DNA from: Marinifilum sp. D714
GTDB lineage: Bacteria > Bacteroidota > Bacteroidia > Bacteroidales > Marinifilaceae
Length of the DNA stretch: 64,000 nt
Direction: 5' to 3'
NCBI RefSeq assembly: GCF_030851345.1
Contig: NZ_JALPNU010000005.1
Span: 124,001 to 188,000 of the forward strand
Both the position numbers and the translations under genes were made by a program. Below the pieces are notes generated by a model. The model was given only the letters and a program-made list of their open reading frames with translations. It was not told where the DNA came from and did no database searches. Positions within the stretch are counted from its first letter, which is position 1. The number at the start of each line of letters is the position of its first letter. Positions 1 through 8,706 of this stretch are shown here, piece after piece.

Positions 1-876
1 CACAAAATTACTCTGATACAGATTGGTAAGGTAAATCTCAGCAATTTGCAATCGCCCTGATCCAACTGTTTCATAGGCCGACTTGTCCTCCTGTCCTGCT
101 CTATCGTCCATGATCCTTCTTCGGAATCCTTCATTGGTTTGAAACAATACCGACAAGCCGATTGCCATCAGCACTCCAAAAGCTGCAATTTTCCCTAAAT
201 TTTTAAAAGATACTTTTCTGGCAAACAATACGATAACACCAACCAAAAACATCATCCAACCTGTTCTTGTATAGGTTTTAAAAAGAAAAAATACACCTAT
301 AATCAGTATGGGAATCACAACAAGGTTCACTCTAAAATTCCCTCTTTTGTTAGCCACAAAGTCAAGAAGAACAACACTTGCAACTGCCAATACTGCAGAC
401 GAATAATGTGGTGCTCCCAGCATTCCAATCAATCCGTCAATTTGTGTGTCTTCCATCCACAACATAGTGGTTACTGGCGCTGCAAACACACCAAAATAAT
501 ATGGTATATTGCACACTATAAAAAAGGCTGCCATGTAAACTGGAACCAACCTTAACTTTTTTAAAGCAGTTGCGCTATTAATGTTTAGGTAAATCCAATG
601 AATAAATACTGGAATGGTTAGGTACTTTATAAAATTGATAATTGAGTCTACTGGAAACTTAAAGAATGATACATTCACCAAATTCTTAGCTGCAAACAAA
701 TAAGCCAAAATCAAGAATGCATATCCTGTTTTTTGACCCACTACTCTTGATATCAAGAACAATAGTAAAGGTAGTTTCCATAAATAAACCAACTCCTGTC
801 CACCTACTGTATATCCTTTTAGGTAAAAAGCTACAAAAAAGATGAGAAACCAGAATGCGATTTCGATATACTTCAT
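1..876 (-). CDS. O-antigen polymerase/ligase-like membrane protein (partial)
   Basis: Open reading frame of 292 codons that starts with ATG at 876 and runs off the left edge without a stop, so the C-terminus is missing. The translation is almost continuously hydrophobic, with at least six predicted membrane segments. It carries a YTRTGW motif followed by a hydrophobic stretch, as seen in Wzy/WaaL-type (PF04932-like) O-antigen polymerases and ligases. The start overlaps the stop of the upstream gene by four bases (ATGA), so it is translationally coupled and the last visible gene of the polysaccharide operon. Being inside a Wzx-type cluster, polymerase (Wzy) is more likely than ligase, but the two cannot be separated from a fragment. 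Confidence 0.75.
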   Translation of the reverse strand, partial: MKYIEIAFWFLIFFVAFYLKGYTVGGQELVYLWKLPLLLFLISRVVGQKTGYAFLILAYLFAAKNLVNVSFFKFPVDSIINFIKYLTIPVFIHWIYLNINSATALKKLRLVPVYMAAFFIVCNIPYYFGVFAAPVTTMLWMEDTQIDGLIGMLGAPHYSSAVLAVASVVLLDFVANKRGNFRVNLVVIPILIIGVFFLFKTYTRTGWMMFLVGVIVLFARKVSFKNLGKIAAFGVLMAIGLSVLFQTNEGFRRRIMDDRAGQEDKSAYETVGSGRLQIAEIYLTNLYQSNFV

Positions 877-1832
877 TGTTTCAACAATTGTATGATCAGT
901 TTACAAATCCTATCCATATCTAATAATCCATAGCGCTGATCAACAGGAAGTGGAATCAGATATTTGGCTAATTTGTATTCCAGCTTATCTGATTTTATAT
1001 TTTGGATTACACTTGGCCAACAACTTGCAGTATATATTTCCTGTAGCATCAACTCTTTTCGCAAATCATCATGTTCCAGATAAAAAGGATAAACCATTGG
1101 TCCATCAATATCCGTATCATTAATGCTTAATCCATTATAAGCTTTCAACTTTAAGTGTAGATATTGAAAATTACGATTCCTTCTACTTTTAACTGCAGCA
1201 TAGTCAATGCTGGAAAGAATTCTGTAGGTCAAATCCGACATCAACTTTATCTCTTGTCCACACAAATATTCTTCATTTCTCTTAAATGCCGGATATCCAT
1301 CATTAGGACCATTCTCCAGTCTTCGTAGCAAGTGCTCACTTCTTTTCCAGGATACTTCTTGCTTAAAATCCATGTATGGTGCACTATCGGTACTCAAATA
1401 AGCTCCATCACTTACACCAAAAAACTTTCTTGCCGAATAAAAGGTATCAAAACCTTGCACTGGGGCTTCAAAAAAAGCCTGAGAATTGTCCACTATTAAA
1501 TTGTGCATGCCCCTTGTCAAAAAGTTAACATATCTCCCTTTTAACCCAAAGTAATTGATTACCAAAAAGGCTTCATCCTTATCAGGATAAATGCGTTGAT
1601 CGGATTCTAACTGCATATTAATTGGATACTTCTCATATTCCAACCCCAATTTTAAAATGGGTTCCATAATTGCATCACAAGAATATTCCGGCAAATAGAT
1701 TTTTTTATAGGAACGAGCTCTTAAGATGTATTCCAAGCAGTTTCGTCCGGTATTCAAACGAATTAAATTCGGATAGTACTCCGATTCGAATCGGTTCTCC
1801 AACTCGAAATATCCACCAATCGCCCTAACCAT
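873..1832 (-). CDS. Divergent short DegT/DnrJ-like PLP-fold protein
   Basis: 319 residues, shorter than the usual 370-400 of DegT/DnrJ/EryC1 sugar aminotransferases, but the fold signature remains. VDNSQAFF (Asp115) sits where the family has its DAAHA segment, and FYSARKFFGVSDGAY (Lys136) matches the Schiff-base lysine region followed by Gly/Asp. The N-terminal third is poorly conserved. It lies 3 bp downstream of the ATP-grasp gene and overlaps the polymerase start by 4 bp, so it is firmly in the operon. A second, canonical DegT protein is encoded at 4804-5988, so this copy may have another substrate or may not be a classic transaminase. The function is inferred from motifs only. Confidence 0.6.
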   Translation of the reverse strand: MVRAIGGYFELENRFESEYYPNLIRLNTGRNCLEYILRARSYKKIYLPEYSCDAIMEPILKLGLEYEKYPINMQLESDQRIYPDKDEAFLVINYFGLKGRYVNFLTRGMHNLIVDNSQAFFEAPVQGFDTFYSARKFFGVSDGAYLSTDSAPYMDFKQEVSWKRSEHLLRRLENGPNDGYPAFKRNEEYLCGQEIKLMSDLTYRILSSIDYAAVKSRRNRNFQYLHLKLKAYNGLSINDTDIDGPMVYPFYLEHDDLRKELMLQEIYTASCWPSVIQNIKSDKLEYKLAKYLIPLPVDQRYGLLDMDRICKLIIQLLKQ

Positions 1833-1835
1833 AAC

Positions 1836-3041
1836 TTATTCGAGTTCAACTGATATAAATTCTTCAATCTTATCCATCATCTTGTTGCGTATCTCAAGGT
1901 TCGGAAATTCGAGCAGACCAATTCCTACTGTACAGTTCGAACCCTTGAATTTGAAGACATCTTCTCCCTTTTTAACCATCAACCTGATGTCAAGAACATA
2001 GTCGCTTATATTTTCATGAACTTTAATCGATTTAAATTTTCCATCCTTATTGGAATGAATCACATATGTCGTGTAAAACTTATCAATATCCTTACGGTTG
2101 TGTATTTTTGGTTCTTCTCCCATACAAGCATCCACACTCATTTTAATCATATCTACATTACTGGCACACTTGATGATGTCCGGTATGCAATTGCCACCGT
2201 TTCTTGCGCCAATCTCAATTAAATACACCTCATCACTTTCATCAACAATTACCTCAATATTAAAGCCGCCAAACTTTATTTTCAGCAAATCAATAGCTCG
2301 CTGCAACTCCGATTGAATTTTAGCATGAATGTGTTCTGGTAACAAGGATGGATAATTTATACTGGAAGGAACAAATGGGTTTACCTCAACATCATTCCTC
2401 TGATCTCCCAGGTAATAGGCAATAATTTTACCATCATACACAAAAACATCTCCATCCAATTGCGGATATTTCTTCTCTATAAACTCTTCTACAATAAACC
2501 TTTTACATCGGGAAAATTTCATGGCATAATCAATTGCCTTATCCATTTGCCAAAAATCTTTTACTGCACTTATGCCTTTACTCCCACTAGAATCAACTGG
2601 CTTTACAATTATAGGATATTTGAACTCATCGCTGGAACCTGCAAAATCTTTCAAGCTTCCATATGCTCCATACGATGGAGTATTAAAATTCTTTAATCTT
2701 AAAAAACTTTTATACAAATCCTTTTCCGATAGCGTTTTAACCGATTTGTAAGAATTTCCTGGCAAACCCATTTTCTCTGCTACAAAAGCTGCGGTAGGTG
2801 CTGCCGGATCTGATGCATAAGCCAAAATCCCATCTATTTCTAACTTTCGTCCCAATTTTAAAACTGCCTTCAGATCCGTGGTGCTAACATTATAAAACTC
2901 ATCGGAATATTTGTGTCCAGGATTATCTGGATTATAATCACAAGTAATCACATGATACCCCTTTGACTTTGCATATTTTATGCACGGAATTTGAAAGGAT
3001 GTTCCTCCAAGAATTAGTATTTTCTTTTTTTGATTTTGCAT
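1836..3041 (-). CDS. ATP-grasp domain ligase in polysaccharide locus
   Basis: 401 residues. The N-terminal KILILGGTSFQIPCIKYA segment resembles the pre-ATP-grasp fold of PurK/PurT/carbamoyl-phosphate-synthase-like ligases. The central ATP-grasp region includes IVKPVDSSGSKGI (about 146-158), and EIGARNGGNCIPDII is the metal- and phosphate-binding end. Such enzymes activate a carboxylate with ATP and join it to an amine. In this locus, beside aminotransferases and a WbqC protein, a plausible job is attaching an amino acid or other acid to an amino sugar; that is inference. It is 19 bp downstream of the WbqC gene and 3 bp upstream of the divergent DegT gene. Confidence 0.75.
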   Translation of the reverse strand: MQNQKKKILILGGTSFQIPCIKYAKSKGYHVITCDYNPDNPGHKYSDEFYNVSTTDLKAVLKLGRKLEIDGILAYASDPAAPTAAFVAEKMGLPGNSYKSVKTLSEKDLYKSFLRLKNFNTPSYGAYGSLKDFAGSSDEFKYPIIVKPVDSSGSKGISAVKDFWQMDKAIDYAMKFSRCKRFIVEEFIEKKYPQLDGDVFVYDGKIIAYYLGDQRNDVEVNPFVPSSINYPSLLPEHIHAKIQSELQRAIDLLKIKFGGFNIEVIVDESDEVYLIEIGARNGGNCIPDIIKCASNVDMIKMSVDACMGEEPKIHNRKDIDKFYTTYVIHSNKDGKFKSIKVHENISDYVLDIRLMVKKGEDVFKFKGSNCTVGIGLLEFPNLEIRNKMMDKIEEFISVELE

Positions 3042-3060
3042 GATGTCATCAGAAATTTAT

Positions 3061-3825
3061 TCATCCGATATCGAAATTATTCAACAATTCAATTACCGAA
3101 GATTTATCATTAAACATCAACACATCAATAATTGAAAGGTATGGAACAAAATCATTTTCAAATTGCTTATAATTCACTATTCCCGATTCTATAAACCCCA
3201 ATTCGATCCCATGTTTTGCAAAGTAATCTTTGTGGTAAAGAGATTTTCCTCCAACCGGATTGATATAAGTATCACATTCTAGCATTTTACTTATACAAAT
3301 CAATCTATCAGCTTTTGCCTGACCTTTTGTTTGGCAAAACTCTTCGGATGATTTCACCCAGTTCAAATCCAAATTTATATACCTGAAAATAGCAAGAATA
3401 CTTGCAATGGCAAGGTCTCCTATGCTTGAATACTCATCTACAAAAACAGATTCAATTACATCTTTAACCTCTGCATAATAAGGTGCTTTTTTGTAGGCTG
3501 CTTCTAATTGCTGACGAAATTTTTGAATAAACAATTGCTTTTCTACCAGCCTAATTTCATTGATTAATTTGTTTTGACTTGCTTTTTGTAATGGAATGGT
3601 AAACATGAATTCCTTTCCATTCAAGAGTATTTTGTTTCTGTTGATCCAACCTCTCTTAATATAACTTACATCATCATAAAAAACTACATTCTCAACAGAG
3701 TAGAGCAATTGAAAATATCCCAAATAAGGAAATACATATGGTTGTATGATTGCAACACTACCAGGAATGGGAAATTCACAGTTTCTTACCTGCTTCTCCA
3801 ATCTTTGATACGAACTTGGTCTCAT
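3061..3825 (-). CDS. WbqC family protein
   Basis: 254 residues. The N-terminal half has the typical WbqC-family (PF08889) signature: VAIIQPYVFPYLGYFQLL, then a DDVSYIKRGWINRNKILL block and FTIPL. These proteins are recurrent in O-antigen loci and linked to modification of amino sugars, but the reaction is not well established. There is no signal peptide or membrane segment, so it is cytoplasmic. It follows the GT2 gene with a 6-bp gap and precedes the ATP-grasp ligase, which supports joint action of the two. The family assignment is confident and the function is open. Confidence 0.8.
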   Translation of the reverse strand: MRPSSYQRLEKQVRNCEFPIPGSVAIIQPYVFPYLGYFQLLYSVENVVFYDDVSYIKRGWINRNKILLNGKEFMFTIPLQKASQNKLINEIRLVEKQLFIQKFRQQLEAAYKKAPYYAEVKDVIESVFVDEYSSIGDLAIASILAIFRYINLDLNWVKSSEEFCQTKGQAKADRLICISKMLECDTYINPVGGKSLYHKDYFAKHGIELGFIESGIVNYKQFENDFVPYLSIIDVLMFNDKSSVIELLNNFDIG

Positions 3826-3831
3826 AAGGAA

Positions 3832-4794
3832 TCAAACTACCATTTTAAGTTTTCTACGGGTATTATATACAAAGCAGTACAGTGAATCAAATATTGGATA
3901 TTGCGAAAGCATAAGGTATGGAAAGTTTTCACCAATCGATGAATCCTTAAAATACTGAAAACATTTTTCTCTTAAATCTCCATCCTTCAAAAATATTGCA
4001 AACTTTAGCAATTCACGATGATACATCTTGTTGATAAATGGTTCTAAATCCTTACATCCAAATTTCTTAATGTAATGCCTCTTAATATCATATCGATCAC
4101 TAAAGAATCTGAAATCTCCCATTACATCTAATCCATGAGTAGCAGAAGTTCCATGAATACGATAGGTAATGGTATCATCCTCTAAATAGTGAACTTTCAT
4201 TCTTGCTGCAGATTCTATCCACAAAGGGTAATCCCCCATTCTCCAGTTGTGTTTCCTGATTGGTTCTCCTATTCGAATGGACTGTAACAAATCATTTCGC
4301 ATACAAACCGATGCTGTAGCAATATGATTCCCTCTTATCAAATCTAAAAGAATATTTCCACTTGGCAGAATCTGACCATCCCTAATGCCTTTTAAGAATT
4401 TATCTCCTTTTTGACACGAAAAATTGGTGTGAACCAATCCATAATCCGGATTTGCTTCCAGAAAATCAACCTGTTTTTGAAGTTTGTAAGGGTCAGTCCA
4501 ATAATCATCACCTTCGCAAAAAGCAACATATTTCCCACGGCATGCATCATCGGTTCTTTGATCGTTAACTGTTGCTCCTACATTTTCTTCACTCGTTATT
4601 ACTCGAATAATATTTGGATATTTTGCAGCATATTCCTGGATTACCTCCATAGTTTTATCCGTACTGCAATCTTCGCCAATAATATATTCGAAATCAAAAT
4701 CTGTTTTCTGATTCAAGATTCCTTCAATACACTGAGCAATGTATTTCTCATGATTGTAGGTTATGGTTTTTACACTTACCAAGGGCTTATCCAT
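3832..4794 (-). CDS. Glycosyltransferase family 2
   Basis: 320 residues. It begins PLVSVKTITYNHEKYIAQCIEGIL, the usual GT-A opening. EDCSTDKTMEV is the nucleotide-sugar binding segment and CEGDDYWTDPYKL carries the DxD-like acidic motif that binds the metal and donor. It probably adds one sugar of the repeat unit to the undecaprenyl-linked oligosaccharide at the inner membrane face. It is the only recognisable glycosyltransferase in the visible part of this locus, so others must lie beyond the left edge or elsewhere. It starts 9 bp after the upstream aminotransferase stop. Donor and acceptor cannot be read from sequence. Confidence 0.85.
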   Translation of the reverse strand: MDKPLVSVKTITYNHEKYIAQCIEGILNQKTDFDFEYIIGEDCSTDKTMEVIQEYAAKYPNIIRVITSEENVGATVNDQRTDDACRGKYVAFCEGDDYWTDPYKLQKQVDFLEANPDYGLVHTNFSCQKGDKFLKGIRDGQILPSGNILLDLIRGNHIATASVCMRNDLLQSIRIGEPIRKHNWRMGDYPLWIESAARMKVHYLEDDTITYRIHGTSATHGLDVMGDFRFFSDRYDIKRHYIKKFGCKDLEPFINKMYHRELLKFAIFLKDGDLREKCFQYFKDSSIGENFPYLMLSQYPIFDSLYCFVYNTRRKLKMVV

Positions 4795-4803
4795 AGGACT
4801 CGT

Positions 4804-5988
4804 TTATTTTTCTTTAGGGAATTTTCTCTTCTCCTTATGGTTTTTCAGAACTTTTACTGATAGTTTATCCGTATCAACTTGTACCATTTCGGAAATAATG
4901 GAAATGATCAAATCAACGATCTCGTCTGCCAAATCAGGATACAAAGGCAAGCAAATAATCTGTCTTGATACTTCATAAGCAATATCTAAACCTTTGGCCG
5001 AAGGCAATCCTCTATAGGTTGGAAACTCACTTATTAATGGGTAAAAATATCTACGCCCATAAATTCCATGTTTCTTTAATTCTTCAAACAAATCATCTCT
5101 ACTCCTACCAAACTCCGACTCATCTATGAATATTGGAAAATAGGAATAATTGTAATCCACATCCTGTGGTTCATCCAAATATCTTACTCCAGGAATATTC
5201 TCCAATCCTTGCTTGTATTTTTCTGTAATATGCTTACGCCCATCAATTACCGTATCAAAATATTTCAATTGTAACAATCCGTAAGCCGCCTGTAATTCGT
5301 TCATTTTTGCGTTAATTCCTGGAGCAACTACGGTGGTTTCGTTTGCAATTCCAAAATTCTTAAGGTAATCCAATCGCTTTTTGGTCTTGATATCATGACA
5401 GATTATCGCTCCACCTTCAATGGTATTGAATACCTTGGTAGCATGGAAACTAACAATTGATAAGTCACCATAATTGAGAACACTGGATCCCTTTAATCGA
5501 ACACCAAAAGCATGAGCTGCATCATAAATCACCTTTAAACCATAGTAATCTGCTAAATCCTGGATCTTGTCTACCTCACAAGGATTACCATATACATGAA
5601 CCGGAAGAATGGCTGTAGTTGCCGGTGTTATAGCAGCCTCAATTCTCTCTGGGTCCAAATTGCAGTAATCAGGCTCAATATCTACAAAAACAGGTTTGAT
5701 ATCGTTCCACCATAAGGAATGCGTTGTGGCCACAAAGCTATAAGGCGTGGTAATTACCTCTCCCTTTATTCTTAAACACTGAAGCGCAGCCATTAAAGCC
5801 AAAGTGCCATTTGCAAACAATACAACATAAGGAACGCCCAGATAGTTTGCCAATGCCTTTTCAAATTCCTGATGATACTTTCCATTATTGGTAAGCCACC
5901 TGCTATCCCAAATATCTGCTAATAAAGGAATAAACTCGTTAAGAGGTGGCAATTGTGGTCTTGTTACTAATATTTTACGTTTTTCCAT
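4804..5988 (-). CDS. DegT/DnrJ/EryC1/StrS sugar aminotransferase
   Basis: 394 residues, standard family length. VIYDAAHAFGV (Asp156 region) contacts the PLP ring nitrogen, and VSFHATKVFNTIEGGAI holds the Schiff-base Lys185 and the GG turn. Other family segments include YSFVATTHSLWWNDIKPVF and ILPVHVYGNPC. The enzyme should transaminate a 4-keto or 3-keto nucleotide sugar to an amino sugar precursor of the glycan; which position is not visible. Its first 22 bases overlap the end of the Wzx flippase gene, showing coupling. No 4,6-dehydratase lies in this locus, so the keto-sugar substrate is probably supplied from genes elsewhere. Confidence 0.88.
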   Translation of the reverse strand: MEKRKILVTRPQLPPLNEFIPLLADIWDSRWLTNNGKYHQEFEKALANYLGVPYVVLFANGTLALMAALQCLRIKGEVITTPYSFVATTHSLWWNDIKPVFVDIEPDYCNLDPERIEAAITPATTAILPVHVYGNPCEVDKIQDLADYYGLKVIYDAAHAFGVRLKGSSVLNYGDLSIVSFHATKVFNTIEGGAIICHDIKTKKRLDYLKNFGIANETTVVAPGINAKMNELQAAYGLLQLKYFDTVIDGRKHITEKYKQGLENIPGVRYLDEPQDVDYNYSYFPIFIDESEFGRSRDDLFEELKKHGIYGRRYFYPLISEFPTYRGLPSAKGLDIAYEVSRQIICLPLYPDLADEIVDLIISIISEMVQVDTDKLSVKVLKNHKEKRKFPKEK

Positions 5989-7427
5989 CTTCGTGTCGGT
6001 ATAATTTCTTTAAGAATTAAAATACCATCGCTAACTGCTTCTTGTTTTGTAGCACAAGCCAATAGTAGGTATGTTCCGATACCTGCTAGTATCTGAAAAG
6101 AGAGTGAAAGAATCTGATTTTGTATCAACCAACCAATGCTCATAACTGCAGCAGTCACAAGTGTGATTAAAAAGGTTTGACTTACGTCTTTAATTTGGTC
6201 TATGGTTGAGTAGGAAATTAATTTCCCGGTATAATACGCATTGATAAAAAAGCTTATGAAAGAGGTTACAATTTGTCCAACAACTAATCCCATAATACCC
6301 CATTGCAAACCAATAACAATTGCCAATACGACAAATACTTTTTTAATGATTTCCAGGTAGAGAAATAAATCTGATCGTCCTTTTACCTTAAGAATGTTCA
6401 AGTTTGAAGAATGCAATGTGTACATCATTCCAGCTATACACAAGAGTTGAAAATAAGGAACAGAAGGCATCCATTTTGCACCCAAAACAATTGAGAATAG
6501 CGGTTCGGCCATTACAGCCAGTCCAATCATCAAAGGAAAATTGATAAAGACCAAAAGCTTAATGAGTTTTCTGAATCCCATTCGAAGGCGTTCATTCTCA
6601 TCCTGAATTTTAGAAAAAGCAGGAAATGTGACGTTGCCAACAACCTGCGCTAAAGTAGCAACGGGTACTTGCTGAAACTTTTTGGCTTGATGGTAAAAGC
6701 CTAATGCTGTTGCTGAAAACATTCTACCAATTACCAACAAATAAATGTTTTCAAATGTCTGACTAATCAATCCAGACAGTAACAATTTCGATCCAAAATT
6801 GAATAAACCTTTAAATGATTTGATTGAAAAAACCATACTTGGTCGCCAGGAACTCCTGATCCAAAACAATAGGGTTCTAAATACATATATACCCATTACC
6901 TGTGCAGCCAAAGCCCATACTCCAAAATTCAATAATGCCAAACTAATTCCCAATACTGCAGACAGAATATTTGCTGCTACAACCACTTGTGCAATGGCTT
7001 TAAAATTCATTTCGATCTTGAATTTCACAAACTGAATCAAGCCAAAAGAGTTGATCACCAAAATCAAACAAACTACTCTTGTAAGATCTACTAGTTCCGG
7101 AGTTCTAAAAAAATCAGCAATTAGTGGAGCTGCAAAAAACAATATCAGATACAAAACAATTCCAATGCTGATATTAAAGAAGAACACAGTAGAAAAATCT
7201 GTCTGATCTGCATTCTTTTTCTGAATCAAAGCATTGTCAAAACCACTATCAATAAAAGCCTGCGATACCGCGATAAAAATGGCAAGCATCCCAAGTAAAC
7301 CAAAATCCCGGGGCTCTAACAATCTGGCCAAAATAATTTGCGATATCAAAAGGATAAATTGACTCCCAAACTTTTCCAAAAAGCTCCAGAAAACACCTTT
7401 TATGGTCTTGCTCTTTAAATCAGACAT
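5967..7427 (-). CDS. Wzx-type lipopolysaccharide/O-antigen flippase
   Basis: 486 residues, almost wholly made of 12-14 hydrophobic segments. The N-terminus (KGVFWSFLEKFGSQFILLISQIILARLLEPRDFG) is typical of the MOP-superfamily polysaccharide exporters (PF13440/PF01943 type, WzxC/TuaB-like). It would move the undecaprenyl-diphosphate-linked repeat unit across the inner membrane. Together with the polymerase at the left edge it defines a Wzy-dependent pathway. It sits 12 bp after the epimerase gene and overlaps the aminotransferase by 22 bp. Confidence 0.88.
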   Translation of the reverse strand: MSDLKSKTIKGVFWSFLEKFGSQFILLISQIILARLLEPRDFGLLGMLAIFIAVSQAFIDSGFDNALIQKKNADQTDFSTVFFFNISIGIVLYLILFFAAPLIADFFRTPELVDLTRVVCLILVINSFGLIQFVKFKIEMNFKAIAQVVVAANILSAVLGISLALLNFGVWALAAQVMGIYVFRTLLFWIRSSWRPSMVFSIKSFKGLFNFGSKLLLSGLISQTFENIYLLVIGRMFSATALGFYHQAKKFQQVPVATLAQVVGNVTFPAFSKIQDENERLRMGFRKLIKLLVFINFPLMIGLAVMAEPLFSIVLGAKWMPSVPYFQLLCIAGMMYTLHSSNLNILKVKGRSDLFLYLEIIKKVFVVLAIVIGLQWGIMGLVVGQIVTSFISFFINAYYTGKLISYSTIDQIKDVSQTFLITLVTAAVMSIGWLIQNQILSLSFQILAGIGTYLLLACATKQEAVSDGILILKEIIPTRRWKNVKY

Positions 7428-7439
7428 GCTTTTGTAAAG

Positions 7440-8675
7440 CTAGGCAACAATACGTTCCCGAATGGATGATGCTTTTTTCAATTCCTGTACAATCCGGATG
7501 CAAGCTTTCCCATCACCATATGGATTGATGGCCTGAGCCATTTTTCGATAAGTTGCATCTTCAAGAAACAACAAGTCAACCGATTCTATGATTTTCTGAG
7601 AGTCAGTGCCAACCAACTTTACTGTGCCAGCGGTTAAAGCTTCTGGTCTTTCGGTTGTATCTCTCATTACAAGAACTGGTTTGCCCAAGAAAGGAGCTTC
7701 TTCTTGTATGCCTCCCGAATCTGTAAGTATCAAGTATGATAAATCCATCAGGTAAACAAATGGCAGATAATCAATCGGATCAATCAAGAAAATATTGTTA
7801 TTTGTCTTGCCTTCCGAATCTGCTCCTTGTCCTAAAATATCATAAACTGGTTTTTGAACATTTGGATTCAAATGAACCGGATACACAAAATCCACTTCAG
7901 GATGTTTCTCAGCCAAAAACTTAATTGACTCACATATATTTAGAAATCCTCTTCCAAAATTTTCTCTTCTATGTCCAGTTATCAGTACCATTTTACGGGT
8001 TCTATATACCCACTCTGCAACTCGACCTGTAGAAATTCCTTTGGCTTGCAAAACATTCACAATATCCATAACCACTTTCGAAGAGCGATGTATTTTTGTT
8101 AGCGTAAGCTGAAGCGCATCAATCACAGTATTGCCAGTAACTACAATTCTGCTTTTTGAAATTCCTTCATCCATTAAATTCTTTTGTGCCATTATGGTTG
8201 GTGCAAAGTGCCATTGAGCCAAACGACCCGTAATTTGTCGATTTGCTTCTTCGGGCCAAGGAGAATATAAATTATTGGTACGCAAACCTGCCTCGATATG
8301 AGCCACAGGAATTTGCTGATAATAGGCCGCCAAGGCCGTTGTGGAGGATGTGGTAGTATCGCCGTGAACCAGAACCAAATCAGGATCAGCCACTTTTAAT
8401 ACATCTCTCATACCAATTAATACACGACTGGTAACATCATATAAATCCTGGCCTGATTTCATGATTTGTAAATCATATTCAGGTACGATTTCGAAAAGAT
8501 TCAAGACCTGATCCAACATCTCGCGGTGTTGACCCGTAACGCAAACTATGGTTTCGAACTGCTCCGGATATTTCTGAAACTCCTTCACCAGGGGAGCCAT
8601 TTTAATGGCTTCTGGCCGAGTTCCAAAAACCAACAGTACTCTATATTTATTATTCTCACTCATATGCTTAATCAT
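7440..8675 (-). CDS. wecB: UDP-N-acetylglucosamine 2-epimerase (non-hydrolysing)
   Basis: 411 residues. The family signature RVLLVFGTRPEAIKMAPLV opens the protein. HGDTTTSSTTALAAYYQQIPVAHIEAGLRT and the GHRRENFG segment carry substrate- and UDP-binding residues. It converts UDP-GlcNAc to UDP-ManNAc. The next upstream gene, WecC, oxidises that product, so the pair yields UDP-ManNAcA for the glycan. The annotated ATG at 8675 gives MIKHMSENN; an internal ATG at residue 5 is an equally good start. It is 31 bp after wecC. Confidence 0.93.
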   Translation of the reverse strand: MIKHMSENNKYRVLLVFGTRPEAIKMAPLVKEFQKYPEQFETIVCVTGQHREMLDQVLNLFEIVPEYDLQIMKSGQDLYDVTSRVLIGMRDVLKVADPDLVLVHGDTTTSSTTALAAYYQQIPVAHIEAGLRTNNLYSPWPEEANRQITGRLAQWHFAPTIMAQKNLMDEGISKSRIVVTGNTVIDALQLTLTKIHRSSKVVMDIVNVLQAKGISTGRVAEWVYRTRKMVLITGHRRENFGRGFLNICESIKFLAEKHPEVDFVYPVHLNPNVQKPVYDILGQGADSEGKTNNNIFLIDPIDYLPFVYLMDLSYLILTDSGGIQEEAPFLGKPVLVMRDTTERPEALTAGTVKLVGTDSQKIIESVDLLFLEDATYRKMAQAINPYGDGKACIRIVQELKKASSIRERIVA

Positions 8676-8706
8676 TAGATGGTAGAAAAGTTAAAGTTGT
8701 ATAATC

